The notes: generated by a model from the sequence alone, not told the origin. Shown: positions 1-10,364, counted from the stretch's first letter. The stretch is DNA of 64,000 bases from Hydrogenophaga aromaticivorans (GCF_013387465.1 NZ_VYGV01000028.1:342501-406500); one strand, 5' to 3'. Made by a program: numbers and translations.

Positions 1-1677
<1,677 letters not shown>

Positions 1678-1836
1678 ATAACTTTGACGATAATCGTCCA
1701 AGTGCAAATGTTATTGTTATGCCCCCGTGGACAACTCACGTTGTTCCACATCGTTGGCAGCAATCAAAATCAGCTGATTCGAAACTCTATGAATTCGTCC
1801 CTGTTGTGCACCAGCACAGCAAGGACAACCCGTTAT
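1678..1836 (+). other. 23S-5S internal transcribed spacer
   Basis: This 159-nt spacer lies between the two rRNAs. I see no tRNA in it: there is no cloverleaf and no TTCRANNC T-loop. It should carry the processing stems that pair with sequences outside the mature rRNAs, but the 23S 5' partner is outside the window. Confidence 0.8.
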
Positions 1837-1950
1837 GCCTGACGACCATAGCAAGTTGGTACCACTCCTTCCCATCCCGAACAGGACAGTGAAACGACTT
1901 TGCGCCGATGATAGTGCGGATTCCCGTGTGAAAGTAGGTCATCGTCAGGC
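1837..1950 (+). rRNA. rrf: 5S ribosomal RNA
   Basis: About 114 nt. The ends are complementary: TGCCTGACGA at the start pairs with TCGTCAGGC at the end. The conserved loop CCATCCCGAACAGGACAGTG is present, as is the GATAGTGCGGATTCCC segment. It follows the 23S in the usual 16S-23S-5S order and is the last gene of the rrn operon visible here. The ends may be off by 1-3 nt. Confidence 0.95.
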
Positions 1951-1963
1951 TCTTACTCCCCCT

Positions 1964-2005
1964 AACCCCCTCGTACCTCGCGTACTTGGGGGTTTCGGCT
2001 TTTGG
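1964..2005 (+). terminator. rrn operon terminator
   Basis: AACCCCC (1964-1970) pairs with GGGGGTT (1988-1994), with an inner GTAC/GTAC pairing. A T-rich tail, TTTCGGCTTTT, follows. It starts 14 nt after the 5S end, so it is the natural stop for the rRNA transcript. Confidence 0.75.
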
Positions 2006-2104
2006 GGGCTATATCCGTTGTTTTGCGGCTTGAGCAAATCCGCCGCTTGCAAAAATGCAATTTCTGTTGACATGCCCCGATCAGCCATCCCTCCCCATAA
2101 AAGA

Positions 2105-2137
2105 AGCCCGCTGGTTGCGAGACCAGCGGGCTTTTTC
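2105..2137. terminator. bidirectional intrinsic terminator
   Basis: A perfect 11-bp stem, AGCCCGCTGGT with ACCAGCGGGCT and a 6-nt loop, is flanked by T-rich tracts on both strands. On the minus strand it ends the quinone oxidoreductase transcript, 14 nt beyond that gene's stop. On the plus strand it backs up the rRNA terminator. Confidence 0.85.
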
Positions 2138-2150
2138 CTTATGGGTGCGT

Positions 2151-3137
2151 TCAATTCACCAGCACCAGCTTGCCCTTGACCGAGCGCGAACCCATGATGG
2201 CGTAGGCCCTGGGCAGTTCGCTCATGGGGAGGGTCTGGTCGATCACCGGTTTGACCTGGCCCTTGGCATACATGCCGGCGAGGATCTGCATCATCTGCGC
2301 GTTGGCTTGCGGCTCCCGGCGAGCAAAGTCGCCCCAGAACACGCCGACGATGCTGGCGCCCTTGAGCAGGGTCAGGTTCAGCGGCAGGCTGGGAATGGGA
2401 CCGCTGGCAAAACCCACCACCAGGTAGCGCCCGCGCCAGGCGATGGAGCGGAAGGCGGGTTCGGCGAAATCACCGCCCACCGGGTCGTAGATCACGTCGG
2501 GGCCCTTGCCGTCGGTCAGGCGTTTGATTTCGTCGCGCAGGCCAGCCTGGGGCGTGTGCACGCTGTAGTTGATGGTGGCGTCTGCGCCCAGTTGGCGGCA
2601 CAGTTCGCATTTGTCGTCGGTGGATGCGGCGGCGAGCACGCGCGCACCGGCGGCCTTGGCGATCTGGATCGCCGCCGTGCCCACGCCACCGGCCGCGCCC
2701 AGCACCAACACGGTCTCGCCCGCCTTGAGCGCAGCGCGGTCCATCAGCGCGTGCCACGAGGTGGCGTAGATCATGATGAAGGCGGCCGCGTCCACCGGCG
2801 GGAAACCCGGCGGCAGGGGCATGCACAGCGCGGCGGGTGCCAGGGTGTGTGTGCCAAAGCCCCCGGTGCCACTGAGGCAGGCCACACTCTGGCCCACCTG
2901 CAGGTGCTTCGCGCCTTCGCCCACCGCGCGCACCACGCCCGCGTATTCGGAGCCCGGTACGAAGGGCAGGGCGGGTTTCATCTGGTACTTGTTCTGCACG
3001 ATCAGCAGATCGGGGAAGTTCAGGCTCGCGGCCTGGATTTCGATCAGCACTTCGCCCGCCTTTGGCTCGGGGGTGGGCAGCTCTTTCCAGGTCAGGGCTT
3101 CGACGCCGACAGGGTTTTCGCACAGCCAGGCTTGCAT
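2151..3137 (-). CDS. NADPH:quinone oxidoreductase family protein (zinc-type MDR superfamily)
   Basis: A 328-residue medium-chain reductase. The family reduces quinones or enoyl substrates with NADPH. The N-terminal GroES-like domain (about 1-120) shows ASLNFPDLL and VPGSEYAGVV. The Rossmann nucleotide-binding segment follows with LGAAGGVGTAAIQIAK at about 147-162. The catalytic and structural zinc cysteine sets of alcohol dehydrogenases are not evident, as expected for the quinone-reductase branch. The start is the ATG at 3137, preceded by CGAGGAGACAAC. The frame stays open far upstream but lacks any ribosome site and overlaps surE on the other strand. It is divergent from surE, and the substrate is unknown. 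Confidence 0.88.
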   Translation of the reverse strand: MQAWLCENPVGVEALTWKELPTPEPKAGEVLIEIQAASLNFPDLLIVQNKYQMKPALPFVPGSEYAGVVRAVGEGAKHLQVGQSVACLSGTGGFGTHTLAPAALCMPLPPGFPPVDAAAFIMIYATSWHALMDRAALKAGETVLVLGAAGGVGTAAIQIAKAAGARVLAAASTDDKCELCRQLGADATINYSVHTPQAGLRDEIKRLTDGKGPDVIYDPVGGDFAEPAFRSIAWRGRYLVVGFASGPIPSLPLNLTLLKGASIVGVFWGDFARREPQANAQMMQILAGMYAKGQVKPVIDQTLPMSELPRAYAIMGSRSVKGKLVLVN

Positions 3138-3296
3138 GTTGTCTCCTCGTAGGACAGGGGGGAAGCGGCTGATGATAGGCAGGGCGCCGGGTCGGGCACA
3201 GCGGGTATGTCCGCTTTCTGTCGCTGGGGCGACCGGGGTTGGGCTGTCGGTGGCGTGAACCCGGTCCGGTGGGGCAATCCACCTAGAATCAACAGC

Positions 3297-4127
3297 ATGA
3301 AAATCCTCATCTCCAACGACGACGGTTACCAGGCGCCCGGCATCGTGGCGCTGTATGAAGCGCTCAAGGATCTGGCCGAGGTGGAGGTGGTGGCGCCCGA
3401 GCACAACAACAGCGCCAAATCGAATGCGCTGTCGCTGCATTCGCCGCTGTACGTGCACACGGCGCACAACGGTTTTCGCTACGTCAACGGCACGCCGGCT
3501 GACTGCGTACACATCGCGCTCACCGGGTTGCTGGGCTACCGCCCCGACTTGGTGGTTTCCGGCATCAACAACGGCGCCAACATGGGCGACGACACCATCT
3601 ATTCGGGCACCGTGGGCGCCGCGATGGAGGGTTACCTGTTCGGTATCCCGGCGATCGCGTTTTCCCAGACCCAGAAGGGTTGGGCCCATCTGGATGTGGC
3701 CGCGCAGAAGGCTGCCGAGCTGGTGGCGCAACTGCTGCCGTCGCTGGACGGATCCCCGCAGCACCATGCGCCCTGGCTGCTCAATGTGAACATCCCCAAC
3801 CGACCCGCGAGCGAGATACCGGGATTCAAGGTGGCCCGGCTGGGGCGGCGCCATGCGGCCGAGCAGGTGATCGCCCAGACCAATCCGCGCGGCGACACCA
3901 TGTACTGGATCGGCGGCGCCGGGGCGGCCAAGGACGATGCCGAAGGCACCGACTTCCACGCCACGGCGCTGGGCTACGCGACCATCACGCCGCTGCAGGT
4001 GGACCTCACGGACCACGAACGCCTGCCGTACTGGGCGCCGACCGCAGCACAGCTTTCGGGAGCACCAGCGGCTGCCACGCCCGCTGGTACTACCCGTCGG
4101 CACGACACAGGCAGCGCTGCGGCATGA
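3297..4127 (+). CDS. surE: 5'/3'-nucleotidase SurE
   Basis: A metal-dependent nucleoside monophosphate phosphatase active in stationary-phase survival, cytoplasmic. The 276 residues begin with the hallmark ILISNDDGYQAPG, in which D8 and D9 bind the metal. The conserved VSGINNGANMGDD and YSGTVGAAMEG blocks follow. The C-terminal end (about 258-276) is a short Ala/Thr-rich tail, making the protein slightly longer than usual. The stop overlaps the pcm start in an ATGA, so the two are translationally coupled. The surE-pcm-nlpD order is the classic stress-survival cluster. Confidence 0.97.
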   Translation: MKILISNDDGYQAPGIVALYEALKDLAEVEVVAPEHNNSAKSNALSLHSPLYVHTAHNGFRYVNGTPADCVHIALTGLLGYRPDLVVSGINNGANMGDDTIYSGTVGAAMEGYLFGIPAIAFSQTQKGWAHLDVAAQKAAELVAQLLPSLDGSPQHHAPWLLNVNIPNRPASEIPGFKVARLGRRHAAEQVIAQTNPRGDTMYWIGGAGAAKDDAEGTDFHATALGYATITPLQVDLTDHERLPYWAPTAAQLSGAPAAATPAGTTRRHDTGSAAA

Positions 4128-4957
4128 AAAAACCACCTACGCCTGGCCCTCAGGCGCTAGCCACAAAGACACCGGCCCGACCGCGGCCGGGTTTCCCTGT
4201 TCAGCTGGCCGCCCCTGCGCAGGGTGCGCCGGCGCGCAAAAACACCCCCGCGGCGCCAGCACATGCAAAGACCACGGCCGCCCCGCGATCAGCGCCGACC
4301 GCGAAGCTTGTGGATATGGACTCACGTGCGTTGCGTGCGGCCATGGTCCGCAAGCTGCAGGCGCAGGGGGTGAGCCATCCCGCGGTGCTGGCGGCGATGG
4401 GCGCGGTGGAGCGACACCGTTTTGTCGATACGGCGCTCGTCAACCAGGCGTATGAAGACACGAGTCTCCCCATAGGTTTGGGTCAAACCATATCCAAACC
4501 CAATGTGGTCGCCCGGATGATCGAACTGCTGTGCGAGGGGCGCACCGAAAAGCTCGGTCGGGTGCTTGAAATCGGGACCGGATGTGGTTACCAGGCCGCG
4601 GTCCTGAGCCAGGTGTCGCGGGAGGTCTACAGCATGGAGCGCCTGCGCGGCCTGCACGAAAAAGCACGCGAAAATGTGCGGGGTCTGCGACTGGCCAATC
4701 TGCATCTGCTGTTTGGCGACGGAATGCTGGGTTTTGCGCAAGGCGCTCCTTACGCGGCCATCATCGCAGCGGCCGGTGGCGAGGCGATTCCGCAGGCCTG
4801 GATAGACCAGTTGGCGGTGGGTGGACGTCTGGTGGCCCCGGCCGTGACCGGCGTGGGCCAGCAGCATCTGGTGGTCATCGACAAAACCGCCACGGGTGTG
4901 AAGAAAACGGTGCTGGAGCCGGTGCTGTTCGTGCCTCTAAAATCAGGGGTCGCATGA
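4124..4957 (+). CDS. pcm: protein-L-isoaspartate O-methyltransferase
   Basis: Repairs age-damaged proteins by methylating L-isoaspartyl residues with S-adenosylmethionine. The PCMT motif IGLGQTISKPNVVARM and the SAM motif VLEIGTGCGYQAAVL are both present. The protein is 277 residues against about 210 for the family. The extra is a Pro/Ala/Lys-rich N-terminal stretch of about 60 residues without predicted fold. The start ATG overlaps the surE stop. A second Met at about residue 65 (MDSRALR) is where the conserved core begins, so internal initiation is possible; I keep the coupled start. Confidence 0.95.
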   Translation: MKKPPTPGPQALATKTPARPRPGFPVQLAAPAQGAPARKNTPAAPAHAKTTAAPRSAPTAKLVDMDSRALRAAMVRKLQAQGVSHPAVLAAMGAVERHRFVDTALVNQAYEDTSLPIGLGQTISKPNVVARMIELLCEGRTEKLGRVLEIGTGCGYQAAVLSQVSREVYSMERLRGLHEKARENVRGLRLANLHLLFGDGMLGFAQGAPYAAIIAAAGGEAIPQAWIDQLAVGGRLVAPAVTGVGQQHLVVIDKTATGVKKTVLEPVLFVPLKSGVA

Positions 4958-5039
4958 GGTCCACCTTCTGGTGGGGGCTCGGGATTTTTTCAGGCAGTCC
5001 TCGGAACATCGCCAGGGCTGCAACCAGGTGGGAGTCAAG

Positions 5040-5951
5040 ATGAACAGAGTGGAATTCGACCCGTTGGCACCGAAAGGCGTGCCCGCGCGTCGAGCGGCGT
5101 GGCGCAGCGTGCTGCTGGTGGCTGCGGTCACCAGCCTGCTGGTGGCCGCGGGTTGTTCGACCCGGCGTGTCTCGCAGCCCGCGCCGGTGGAAGACCGTTC
5201 GGGCGCCAAAGCCACGGAGGTCAAACCCTTGCCGGGTGCCGAGAACGCGGGCAAGCCCGGTTATTTCACCGTGCGCCCGGGCGACACCCTGTACCGCATT
5301 GCGCTGGAGAGCGGACAGGCCTGGCGCGATGTGCAGGCCTGGAACAACCTGGCCAATCCGAACCTGATCGAAGTCGGCCAGGTCTTGCGCGTGGCGCCTC
5401 CCGCGACCACCGGCACAGCGGGTGCATCAGGGACAACCCCCACCACAGTGACCGCGGCGCCCGTTGCGACACCCGGCGTGGTGGCGCGGCCCCTGACCGC
5501 CGGCAACAGCCCGGCACCGGCCACCACGCTCCCGCCCGGACCGGCAGCTCCCGCACCGGCAGAGCCTCCGGTGGCATCGGCCGAGGAGCTGCAGTTTGTC
5601 TGGCCAGCCCAGGGGCCGGTGATCGCACCGTTTGACGAGGCCAAGAACAAAGGCGTGGCGATTTCCGGGCGTGTGGGTGATCCGATTGTGGCGGCGGCCG
5701 ATGGCCGGGTCGTCTACGCCGGCGCTGGCTTGCGCGGCTATGGCAACCTGATCATCCTCAAACACAACAACACCTACCTCACGGCGTACGCCCACAACCA
5801 GGCCTTGCTGGTGCGCGAAGACCAGGCGGTTCGCCAGGGGCAGAAGATTGCCGAGATGGGCAGCAGCGATGCCGATCGCGTGAAGCTGCACTTCGAGGTG
5901 CGTCGCCTGGGCAAACCGGTCGATCCGCTGGGTCATCTGCCGAAGAGGTAA
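5040..5951 (+). CDS. nlpD: NlpD-type LysM/M23 lipoprotein
   Basis: An envelope lipoprotein of 303 residues. The lipobox LLVAAGC puts the lipidated Cys at 39. One LysM domain follows (YFTVRPGDTLYRIA...), then a Pro/Thr/Ala-rich linker, then an M23 (LytM) domain. The M23 active site is degenerate: the first motif reads NKGVAIS where active enzymes have HxGxD, and the final motif reads KLHFEVR rather than HxHFE. That fits NlpD, which activates an amidase (AmiC) during cell separation rather than cutting peptidoglycan itself. RBS GGTGGGAG precedes the ATG. It is the third gene of surE-pcm-nlpD; rpoS, often next in other betaproteobacteria, is absent. Confidence 0.9.
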   Translation: MNRVEFDPLAPKGVPARRAAWRSVLLVAAVTSLLVAAGCSTRRVSQPAPVEDRSGAKATEVKPLPGAENAGKPGYFTVRPGDTLYRIALESGQAWRDVQAWNNLANPNLIEVGQVLRVAPPATTGTAGASGTTPTTVTAAPVATPGVVARPLTAGNSPAPATTLPPGPAAPAPAEPPVASAEELQFVWPAQGPVIAPFDEAKNKGVAISGRVGDPIVAAADGRVVYAGAGLRGYGNLIILKHNNTYLTAYAHNQALLVREDQAVRQGQKIAEMGSSDADRVKLHFEVRRLGKPVDPLGHLPKR

Positions 5952-6034
5952 CCCCCCTGCGCCGCTTCGCGGCTTCCCCCCAGGGGGACCACACCTTTGG
6001 ACCGGCGAAGCCGGTTCCTCGGTGTGTGCTGGGT
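5952..6034 (+). repeat. stop-codon-abutting intergenic repeat, copy A
   Basis: It begins at the base after the nlpD TAA. The order of blocks is a C-run, GCGCCGC-ttc-GCGGC (small stem), a CCCCCC/AGGGGG stem, then ACCGGC-gaa-GCCGGT (stem) and TTCCTCGG. The same block order recurs at 17881, 34135 and, inverted, at 34352. Confidence 0.8.
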
Positions 6035-6091
6035 GCAGACCCGCACGCCGATCAGGTTTCTCTCAACGTTTGACGTTCTGCGCCCAATCTT

Positions 6092-6877
6092 ATGTCCTGG
6101 CCTGTTCTGGTTTTTGACATCGAGTCGATCCCCGACATCGCGGGCCTTAGGGCCTTGCGTGGGGAACCCACCGAGACCAGCGACGAGCAGGTGTACGCAG
6201 CCTGGCTGGCGGAACGCAAGGAAAAAGGGCAAAGCGATTTCACGCCTTTGCACCTGCAGCGCATCCTGGTCATCAGCGTGGTGTTTCGCAACGCCGAGGG
6301 CTTGCGCATCCATTCATTCGTTGACCGCGATGGCGCGAGCGAAGGCAAGGTGGTGCAGACTTTCTTCAACAGCATCGAGAAACACCAGCCGCAGCTGGTG
6401 AGCTGGAACGGCAGTGGTTTCGACCTGCCCGTGCTGCACTACCGTGGCCTGCGCCACGGCGTTGAGGCCAGCAAGTACTGGGACATGGGCGAAGACGACC
6501 GCGAGTACAAGTGGAACAACTACATCAGCCGTTACCACATGCGCCACCTGGACCTGATGGACCTGCTGGCGATGTACAGCCCGAAGAACAATGCGCCGCT
6601 CGATGCCATGGCCAAGCTCTGCGGCTTCCCCGGCAAGCTCGGCATGGACGGCTCGCAGGTGTACGCGCAGTACCTGGCCGGTCAGACCGATGACATCCGC
6701 CGTTACTGCGAGACCGACGTGATGAACACCTACCTGGTGTATTGCCGTTTCCAGAAGATGCGTGGCGGCCTGACCGAAGCCGAGTACGAGCAGGAAATCA
6801 CCTACGTCAAGGAAACGCTGGGCAACCTGGCGCCCACCGAGAGCCATTGGGACGAGTACCTCAAAGCCTGGGCTTGA
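6092..6877 (+). CDS. 3'-5' exonuclease of the PolB-exonuclease-like family
   Basis: A 261-residue stand-alone DEDDy exonuclease resembling the proofreading domain of family-B polymerases. Motif I is VFDIES (D9, E11). Motif II is NGSGFDLPVL (D111). Motif III is YCETD (Y205 and D209, the Y-x3-D of DEDDy enzymes). There is no polymerase domain. Family members are called predicted 3'-5' exonucleases, and the cellular role is not established; DNA or RNA trimming is inferred. It precedes rlmD by 37 nt on the same strand and may share its transcript. Confidence 0.9.
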   Translation: MSWPVLVFDIESIPDIAGLRALRGEPTETSDEQVYAAWLAERKEKGQSDFTPLHLQRILVISVVFRNAEGLRIHSFVDRDGASEGKVVQTFFNSIEKHQPQLVSWNGSGFDLPVLHYRGLRHGVEASKYWDMGEDDREYKWNNYISRYHMRHLDLMDLLAMYSPKNNAPLDAMAKLCGFPGKLGMDGSQVYAQYLAGQTDDIRRYCETDVMNTYLVYCRFQKMRGGLTEAEYEQEITYVKETLGNLAPTESHWDEYLKAWA

Positions 6878-6914
6878 CGCGGGATCCCGTCTCGCGTCCT
6901 GAGACAATCGGGGG

Positions 6915-8381
6915 ATGACCGCACCTCTCGCCCACGAAAACAGCCTTCTCACCACCGCGCGCGACGACGCGCCCGCCGCTTCCGAAGCCACTTTGCCGGA
7001 AGGCTGGCTGGCGGTGGAATCCCTCGACATCGATGCCCAGGGCATCGCCCGCCGCCCGGACGGCAAAGTCGTCTTCATCGAAGGCGCTTTGCCCTTTGAA
7101 GTGGTCAGCACCAGCGTGCACCGCAAGAAGAACAATTGGGAAGCGGGCGTCGTCACCGCCATCCACCGCGAATCCTCGCAGCGCGTGCGCCCGGGCTGCC
7201 CGCATTTCGGCCTGCACGCGGGCGCCTGCGGTGGCTGCAAGATGCAGCACCTGCACGAGAACGCCCAGGTGGCCATCAAGCAACGTGTGCTGGAGGACAA
7301 CCTCTGGCACCTGGGCAAGGTCAAGGCGCAGACCATGCTGCGGCCCATCGAAGGGCCGGCCTGGGGTTACCGCTACCGCGCGCGCCTGTCGGTGCGTTTT
7401 GTGCACAAGAAAGGCGAGGTGCTGATCGGTTTTCACGAACGCAAGAGCCGCTACGTGGCCGACATGCAGGTCTGCCATGTGCTGCCACCGCATGTGAGTG
7501 CCATGTTGATGCCGCTGCGTGGGCTGATCTTCGGCATGGATGCGCGCGAAACCTGTCCGCAGATCGAACTGGCCTGTGGCGACGACGTGACCGCCCTGGT
7601 GCTGCGCCATCTGGAGCCGCTGTCGGACGACGACCTCACCCGTCTGCGTGCCTTCGCTGCCCAGCATGGTGTGCAGTGGTGGCTGCAATCGAAAGGGCCG
7701 GACACGGTGAAGCTGCTCGACGAGGGCGGCCCCCTGTTGTCGTATGCGTTGCCCGATTTCGGCATCACCATGCCGTTCAAACCCACCGATTTCACCCAGG
7801 TCAATCCGCACATCAACCGCGTGCTGGTCTCACGCGCCTTGCGCCTGCTCGATGCACAGAAACACGAGCGCGTGATCGACTGGTTCTGTGGGCTGGGCAA
7901 TTTCACCTTGCCGATCGCCACTCAGGCGGGCGAAGTGCTGGGCATTGAAGGCAGCGAAACGCTGGTGACGCGCTCGCGCGAGAACCTGGCGGGCAATCAG
8001 ACCGGTCGAGCGGTGCCGTTGGCGCCCACGGCGTTTGTGGCGCGCAACCTGTTCGAGATGACGCCCTCGCAACTGGTGGGCGATGGGCAGGCGGACAAGT
8101 GGCTGGTGGACCCGCCACGCGAGGGCGCGTTTGCGCTGGCCAAGACGCTCGCCGACCTGCACCTGCAGCCCGAACTACGCGGTGGCTGGACACCGCCCAA
8201 GCGCATCGTCTACGTGAGCTGCAACCCGGCTACGCTGGCGCGCGATGCGGGCCTGCTGGTGCACCAGGCGGGCTACCGCTGTGTGGCGGCGGGTGTGGTG
8301 AACATGTTCCCGCACACGGCGCACGTGGAGAGCATGGCGGTGTTCGAGCAGGACGCCGAGCGCGTGGCCGGCGCGGTCTGA
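6915..8381 (+). CDS. rlmD: 23S rRNA (uracil-1939-C5)-methyltransferase
   Basis: A SAM-dependent RNA methyltransferase of 488 residues. It has an N-terminal TRAM-like domain, then an iron-sulfur ligand set (C95, C105, C108 and C187). The fold ends in a Rossmann methyltransferase with VIDWFCGLGNFTLP and the catalytic nucleophile in YVSCNPATLARD (C436). The spacing C95-x9-C105 is wider than the usual C-x5-C. Its target base is present in this window, at position 713 of the partial 23S gene. RBS is weak (CAATCGGGGG before ATG). It is convergent with the lipoprotein gene. Confidence 0.95.
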   Translation: MTAPLAHENSLLTTARDDAPAASEATLPEGWLAVESLDIDAQGIARRPDGKVVFIEGALPFEVVSTSVHRKKNNWEAGVVTAIHRESSQRVRPGCPHFGLHAGACGGCKMQHLHENAQVAIKQRVLEDNLWHLGKVKAQTMLRPIEGPAWGYRYRARLSVRFVHKKGEVLIGFHERKSRYVADMQVCHVLPPHVSAMLMPLRGLIFGMDARETCPQIELACGDDVTALVLRHLEPLSDDDLTRLRAFAAQHGVQWWLQSKGPDTVKLLDEGGPLLSYALPDFGITMPFKPTDFTQVNPHINRVLVSRALRLLDAQKHERVIDWFCGLGNFTLPIATQAGEVLGIEGSETLVTRSRENLAGNQTGRAVPLAPTAFVARNLFEMTPSQLVGDGQADKWLVDPPREGAFALAKTLADLHLQPELRGGWTPPKRIVYVSCNPATLARDAGLLVHQAGYRCVAAGVVNMFPHTAHVESMAVFEQDAERVAGAV

Positions 8382-8390
8382 CCGCTTTTG

Positions 8391-8753
8391 TCAGGACTTG
8401 TGCGACCGGACGGCGTTGGCGTTCGGATCGCTGGGCGCTTCGGCTTCGTCGGCCTTACTTGGGCTGGGTTCGGCGGCATCGGGTTCTGATGGCATGCCGA
8501 CGATCTGATTTTCGCGCATGTACTGGTCCATGTCTTTCCAGCCGGCGAAAACGGCCGCCTTGCCAGCCTTGGGGTTGCCGTTGAAACAATCCTCGATGCT
8601 GCGAATGGCATGTCGGCAGGCGCTGCCGATGGCCATGCCTTCGGCTTCCTTCTTGGCGGCGACCTGAGGGGCGGTCTCGATGCCCAGGGCGTCACAGCCG
8701 GCCAGCAGGCTGGCTGCGGCGATCAGGCAGAAGGTGAGGGCGGTGTGTCGCAT
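8391..8753 (-). CDS. small hypothetical lipoprotein
   Basis: 120 residues. A signal peptide ends in a lipobox SLLAGC (C20), and two further Cys flank a conserved-looking helix (SACRHAIRSIEDCF). The C-terminal third is rich in Asp, Glu, Ala, Pro and Ser and probably disordered. I do not recognise a domain. I chose the second Met as start because the signal peptide begins directly there; an upstream in-frame ATG would add 17 charged residues in front of it. The gene is convergent with rlmD, 9 nt away. Confidence 0.75.
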   Translation of the reverse strand: MRHTALTFCLIAAASLLAGCDALGIETAPQVAAKKEAEGMAIGSACRHAIRSIEDCFNGNPKAGKAAVFAGWKDMDQYMRENQIVGMPSEPDAAEPSPSKADEAEAPSDPNANAVRSHKS

Positions 8754-8858
8754 GGTGCTGGGTGCGTGCGGGTGTGCCCTTTCTTTCGGCTTCTGGTGCG
8801 CCAACTTGAATGGTTTTCATGCTCCGGCGACCGGGAATGGGCTTGCGAACCGGCAAAG

Positions 8859-8882
8859 AAAAAGGACCCGAAGGTCCTTTTT
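8859..8882 (-). terminator. intrinsic terminator of the YccA-type gene
   Basis: AAAAAGGACC-cgaa-GGTCCTTTTT is a perfect 10-bp stem with a 4-nt loop and a U-run on either strand. It lies 20 nt past the stop of the minus-strand gene at 8903-9601 and upstream of the lipoprotein gene. Confidence 0.88.
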
Positions 8883-8902
8883 CGCTGAGGCGGTGAGAGC
8901 GA

Positions 8903-9601
8903 TCAGTCGCGTTCGCCGCCAAAGATGCCCAGCAGGGCCAGCAGGCTCTGGAAAATGTTGAACAGGCTCAGGTACAGGCCCAGCGTGGCGCTGATGTAGT
9001 TGGTTTCGCCGCCGTCCACGATGCGCTTGAGGTCGTACAGCAGGTAGAGGCTGAACACGATGATGGCCAGGGTGGCGATGGCGGCCATGCCGGCGGTGCT
9101 GCCGACAAACACGTTGATGATCGCGCCGATCATGATCGCCAAGGCACCGACGAAGAGCCACTTGCCCATGCCCGAGAGGTCGCGCTTGATCACGGTCGAG
9201 ATGTTGGCCATGATGAAGAACACGCCAGCGGTGCCGCCGAACGCGGTCATGATCAGGCTGGCGCCGTTGCTGAAGCCCAGCACCCCGGCCAGCAGGCGCG
9301 AGAGCATCAGGCCCATGAAGAAGGTGAAGGCCAGCAGCACCGGCACGCCGGCTGCGGAATTCTTGGTCTTCTCGATGGCGAACATGAAGCCAAAGGCGCC
9401 ACCCAGGAAAACGATCAGGCCCAGGCCACCCGTCAGGCTGGCGGTGATGCCGGTGGCGACGCCGATCCAGGCGCCGAGCACCGTGGGCAGCATGGACAGC
9501 GCGAGCAGCCAGTAGGTGTTGCGCATCACCTTGTTGCGCTGCGCGGAAGTGGATACGGCGGTGCCGAAGCGCCCGCTGGTGGGTTGTACTTGGTCGGTCA
9601 T
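8903..9601 (-). CDS. Bax inhibitor-1/YccA family inner-membrane protein
   Basis: 232 residues with seven hydrophobic segments, the topology of the BI-1/YccA family. The conserved C-terminal part reads SLYLLYDLKRIVDGG, then NYISATLGLYLSLFNIFQSLL. E. coli YccA modulates FtsH proteolysis, and other family members leak Ca2+; which applies here is unknown. The start at 9601 is favoured because AAGGAG stands 9 nt before it. An upstream ATG at 9622 would place that ribosome site inside the gene. It has its own terminator, so it is probably monocistronic. Confidence 0.9.
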   Translation of the reverse strand: MTDQVQPTSGRFGTAVSTSAQRNKVMRNTYWLLALSMLPTVLGAWIGVATGITASLTGGLGLIVFLGGAFGFMFAIEKTKNSAAGVPVLLAFTFFMGLMLSRLLAGVLGFSNGASLIMTAFGGTAGVFFIMANISTVIKRDLSGMGKWLFVGALAIMIGAIINVFVGSTAGMAAIATLAIIVFSLYLLYDLKRIVDGGETNYISATLGLYLSLFNIFQSLLALLGIFGGERD

Positions 9602-9848
9602 GGTGGTGAGCTCCTTCATCATCTGACGCAGTGGTCTGACAGCATCCGGTCCGGGGGGCCGATCGCTGGTGAAGCCGCATTGTAGGGCGCGGCCTTGTCC
9701 GCTGTGCGACCCGGCAAAAACCGCATTCTGGTCAGGGCAGTTGTGACCTGCGCAGGGCCCGTAGTGCGGTATCGTCCCAAGTCCAGAGCCTGGGCGGTGA
9801 AGCCGGCTCGCGAACCCCAGTCAGATACCCCTTAGAAGGAATAAGTTC

Positions 9849-10256
9849 ATGAAAAACAAAGCCGTGCTCGAACTCGCCGACGTCAAACTCATCGCCGCAG
9901 CGGCCGAGGCCGAAGCCTTGCAAAACAGCTGGGCGGTCACGTTCGCCATCGTGGACGATGGCGGTCACCTGCTCTGGCTGCAGCGCCTGGACGGTGCCCC
10001 GGCCATTTCGTCGCACATTGCACCCGCCAAGGCCCACACCGCGGCGCTGGGGCGCCGCGAAAGCAAGGTCTACGAGGATGTGATCAACCAGGGGCGGGTG
10101 TCGTTCCTGAGCGCGCCCGCCGTGGCCGGCATGCTCGAAGGTGGCGTGCCGATCATGAAAGACGGTCAGTGCATTGGCGCGGTCGGCGTGAGCGGCGTGA
10201 AATCGAGCGAAGACGCGCAGATCGCTCGCGCGGGCATCGCGGCCATCGGGTTGTGA
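9849..10256 (+). CDS. GlcG/HbpS-type small protein
   Basis: 135 residues of the GlcG/HbpS (DUF336) fold. The hallmarks are FAIVDDGGHLLWLQRLDGA, SHIAPAKAHTAALGRRES, and GGVPI-x-DG-x-x-IGAVGVSG near the end. Family members bind heme (HbpS) or sit in glycolate operons (GlcG). No glycolate genes are nearby, but a hemP-exbD-exbB-tonB operon ends just downstream on the other strand, so a heme role is a fair guess. RBS AGAAGGA precedes the ATG. No signal peptide is seen. Confidence 0.88.
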   Translation: MKNKAVLELADVKLIAAAAEAEALQNSWAVTFAIVDDGGHLLWLQRLDGAPAISSHIAPAKAHTAALGRRESKVYEDVINQGRVSFLSAPAVAGMLEGGVPIMKDGQCIGAVGVSGVKSSEDAQIARAGIAAIGL

Positions 10257-10300
10257 GGAAAAAATGACTGGCTACCGGGACCGGAATCCCCTGGCTGGCC

Positions 10301-10334
10301 AAAAAACGACGCTCGGGGAGATGGTATTTCCCCG
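10301..10334 (-). terminator. possible terminator after hemP
   Basis: On the minus strand CGGGGA pairs with TCCCCG (10334-10314), and a run of six T lies 7 nt further on. The gap between stem and T-run makes it weak. It could also serve the plus-strand gene ending at 10256. Confidence 0.4.
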
Positions 10335-10364
10335 GGTCGCCCCACGATGAAGTTGAGTTGATCC

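Noticed and set aside
1678..1836. A tRNA between 23S and 5S
   Set aside because: No cloverleaf or T-loop consensus in the spacer.
2055..3152. A long plus-strand frame of 365 codons
   Set aside because: It is the antisense shadow of the quinone oxidoreductase; the product is His/Gly/Arg-rich with no family features and no ribosome site.
3138..4136. N-terminal extension of the quinone oxidoreductase to 661 residues
   Set aside because: The extension is antisense to surE and lacks conserved sequence. The ATG at 3137 has a good ribosome site.
8391..8804. Longer version of the small lipoprotein (137 residues)
   Set aside because: The upstream Met puts 17 charged residues in front of the signal peptide, which would spoil export.
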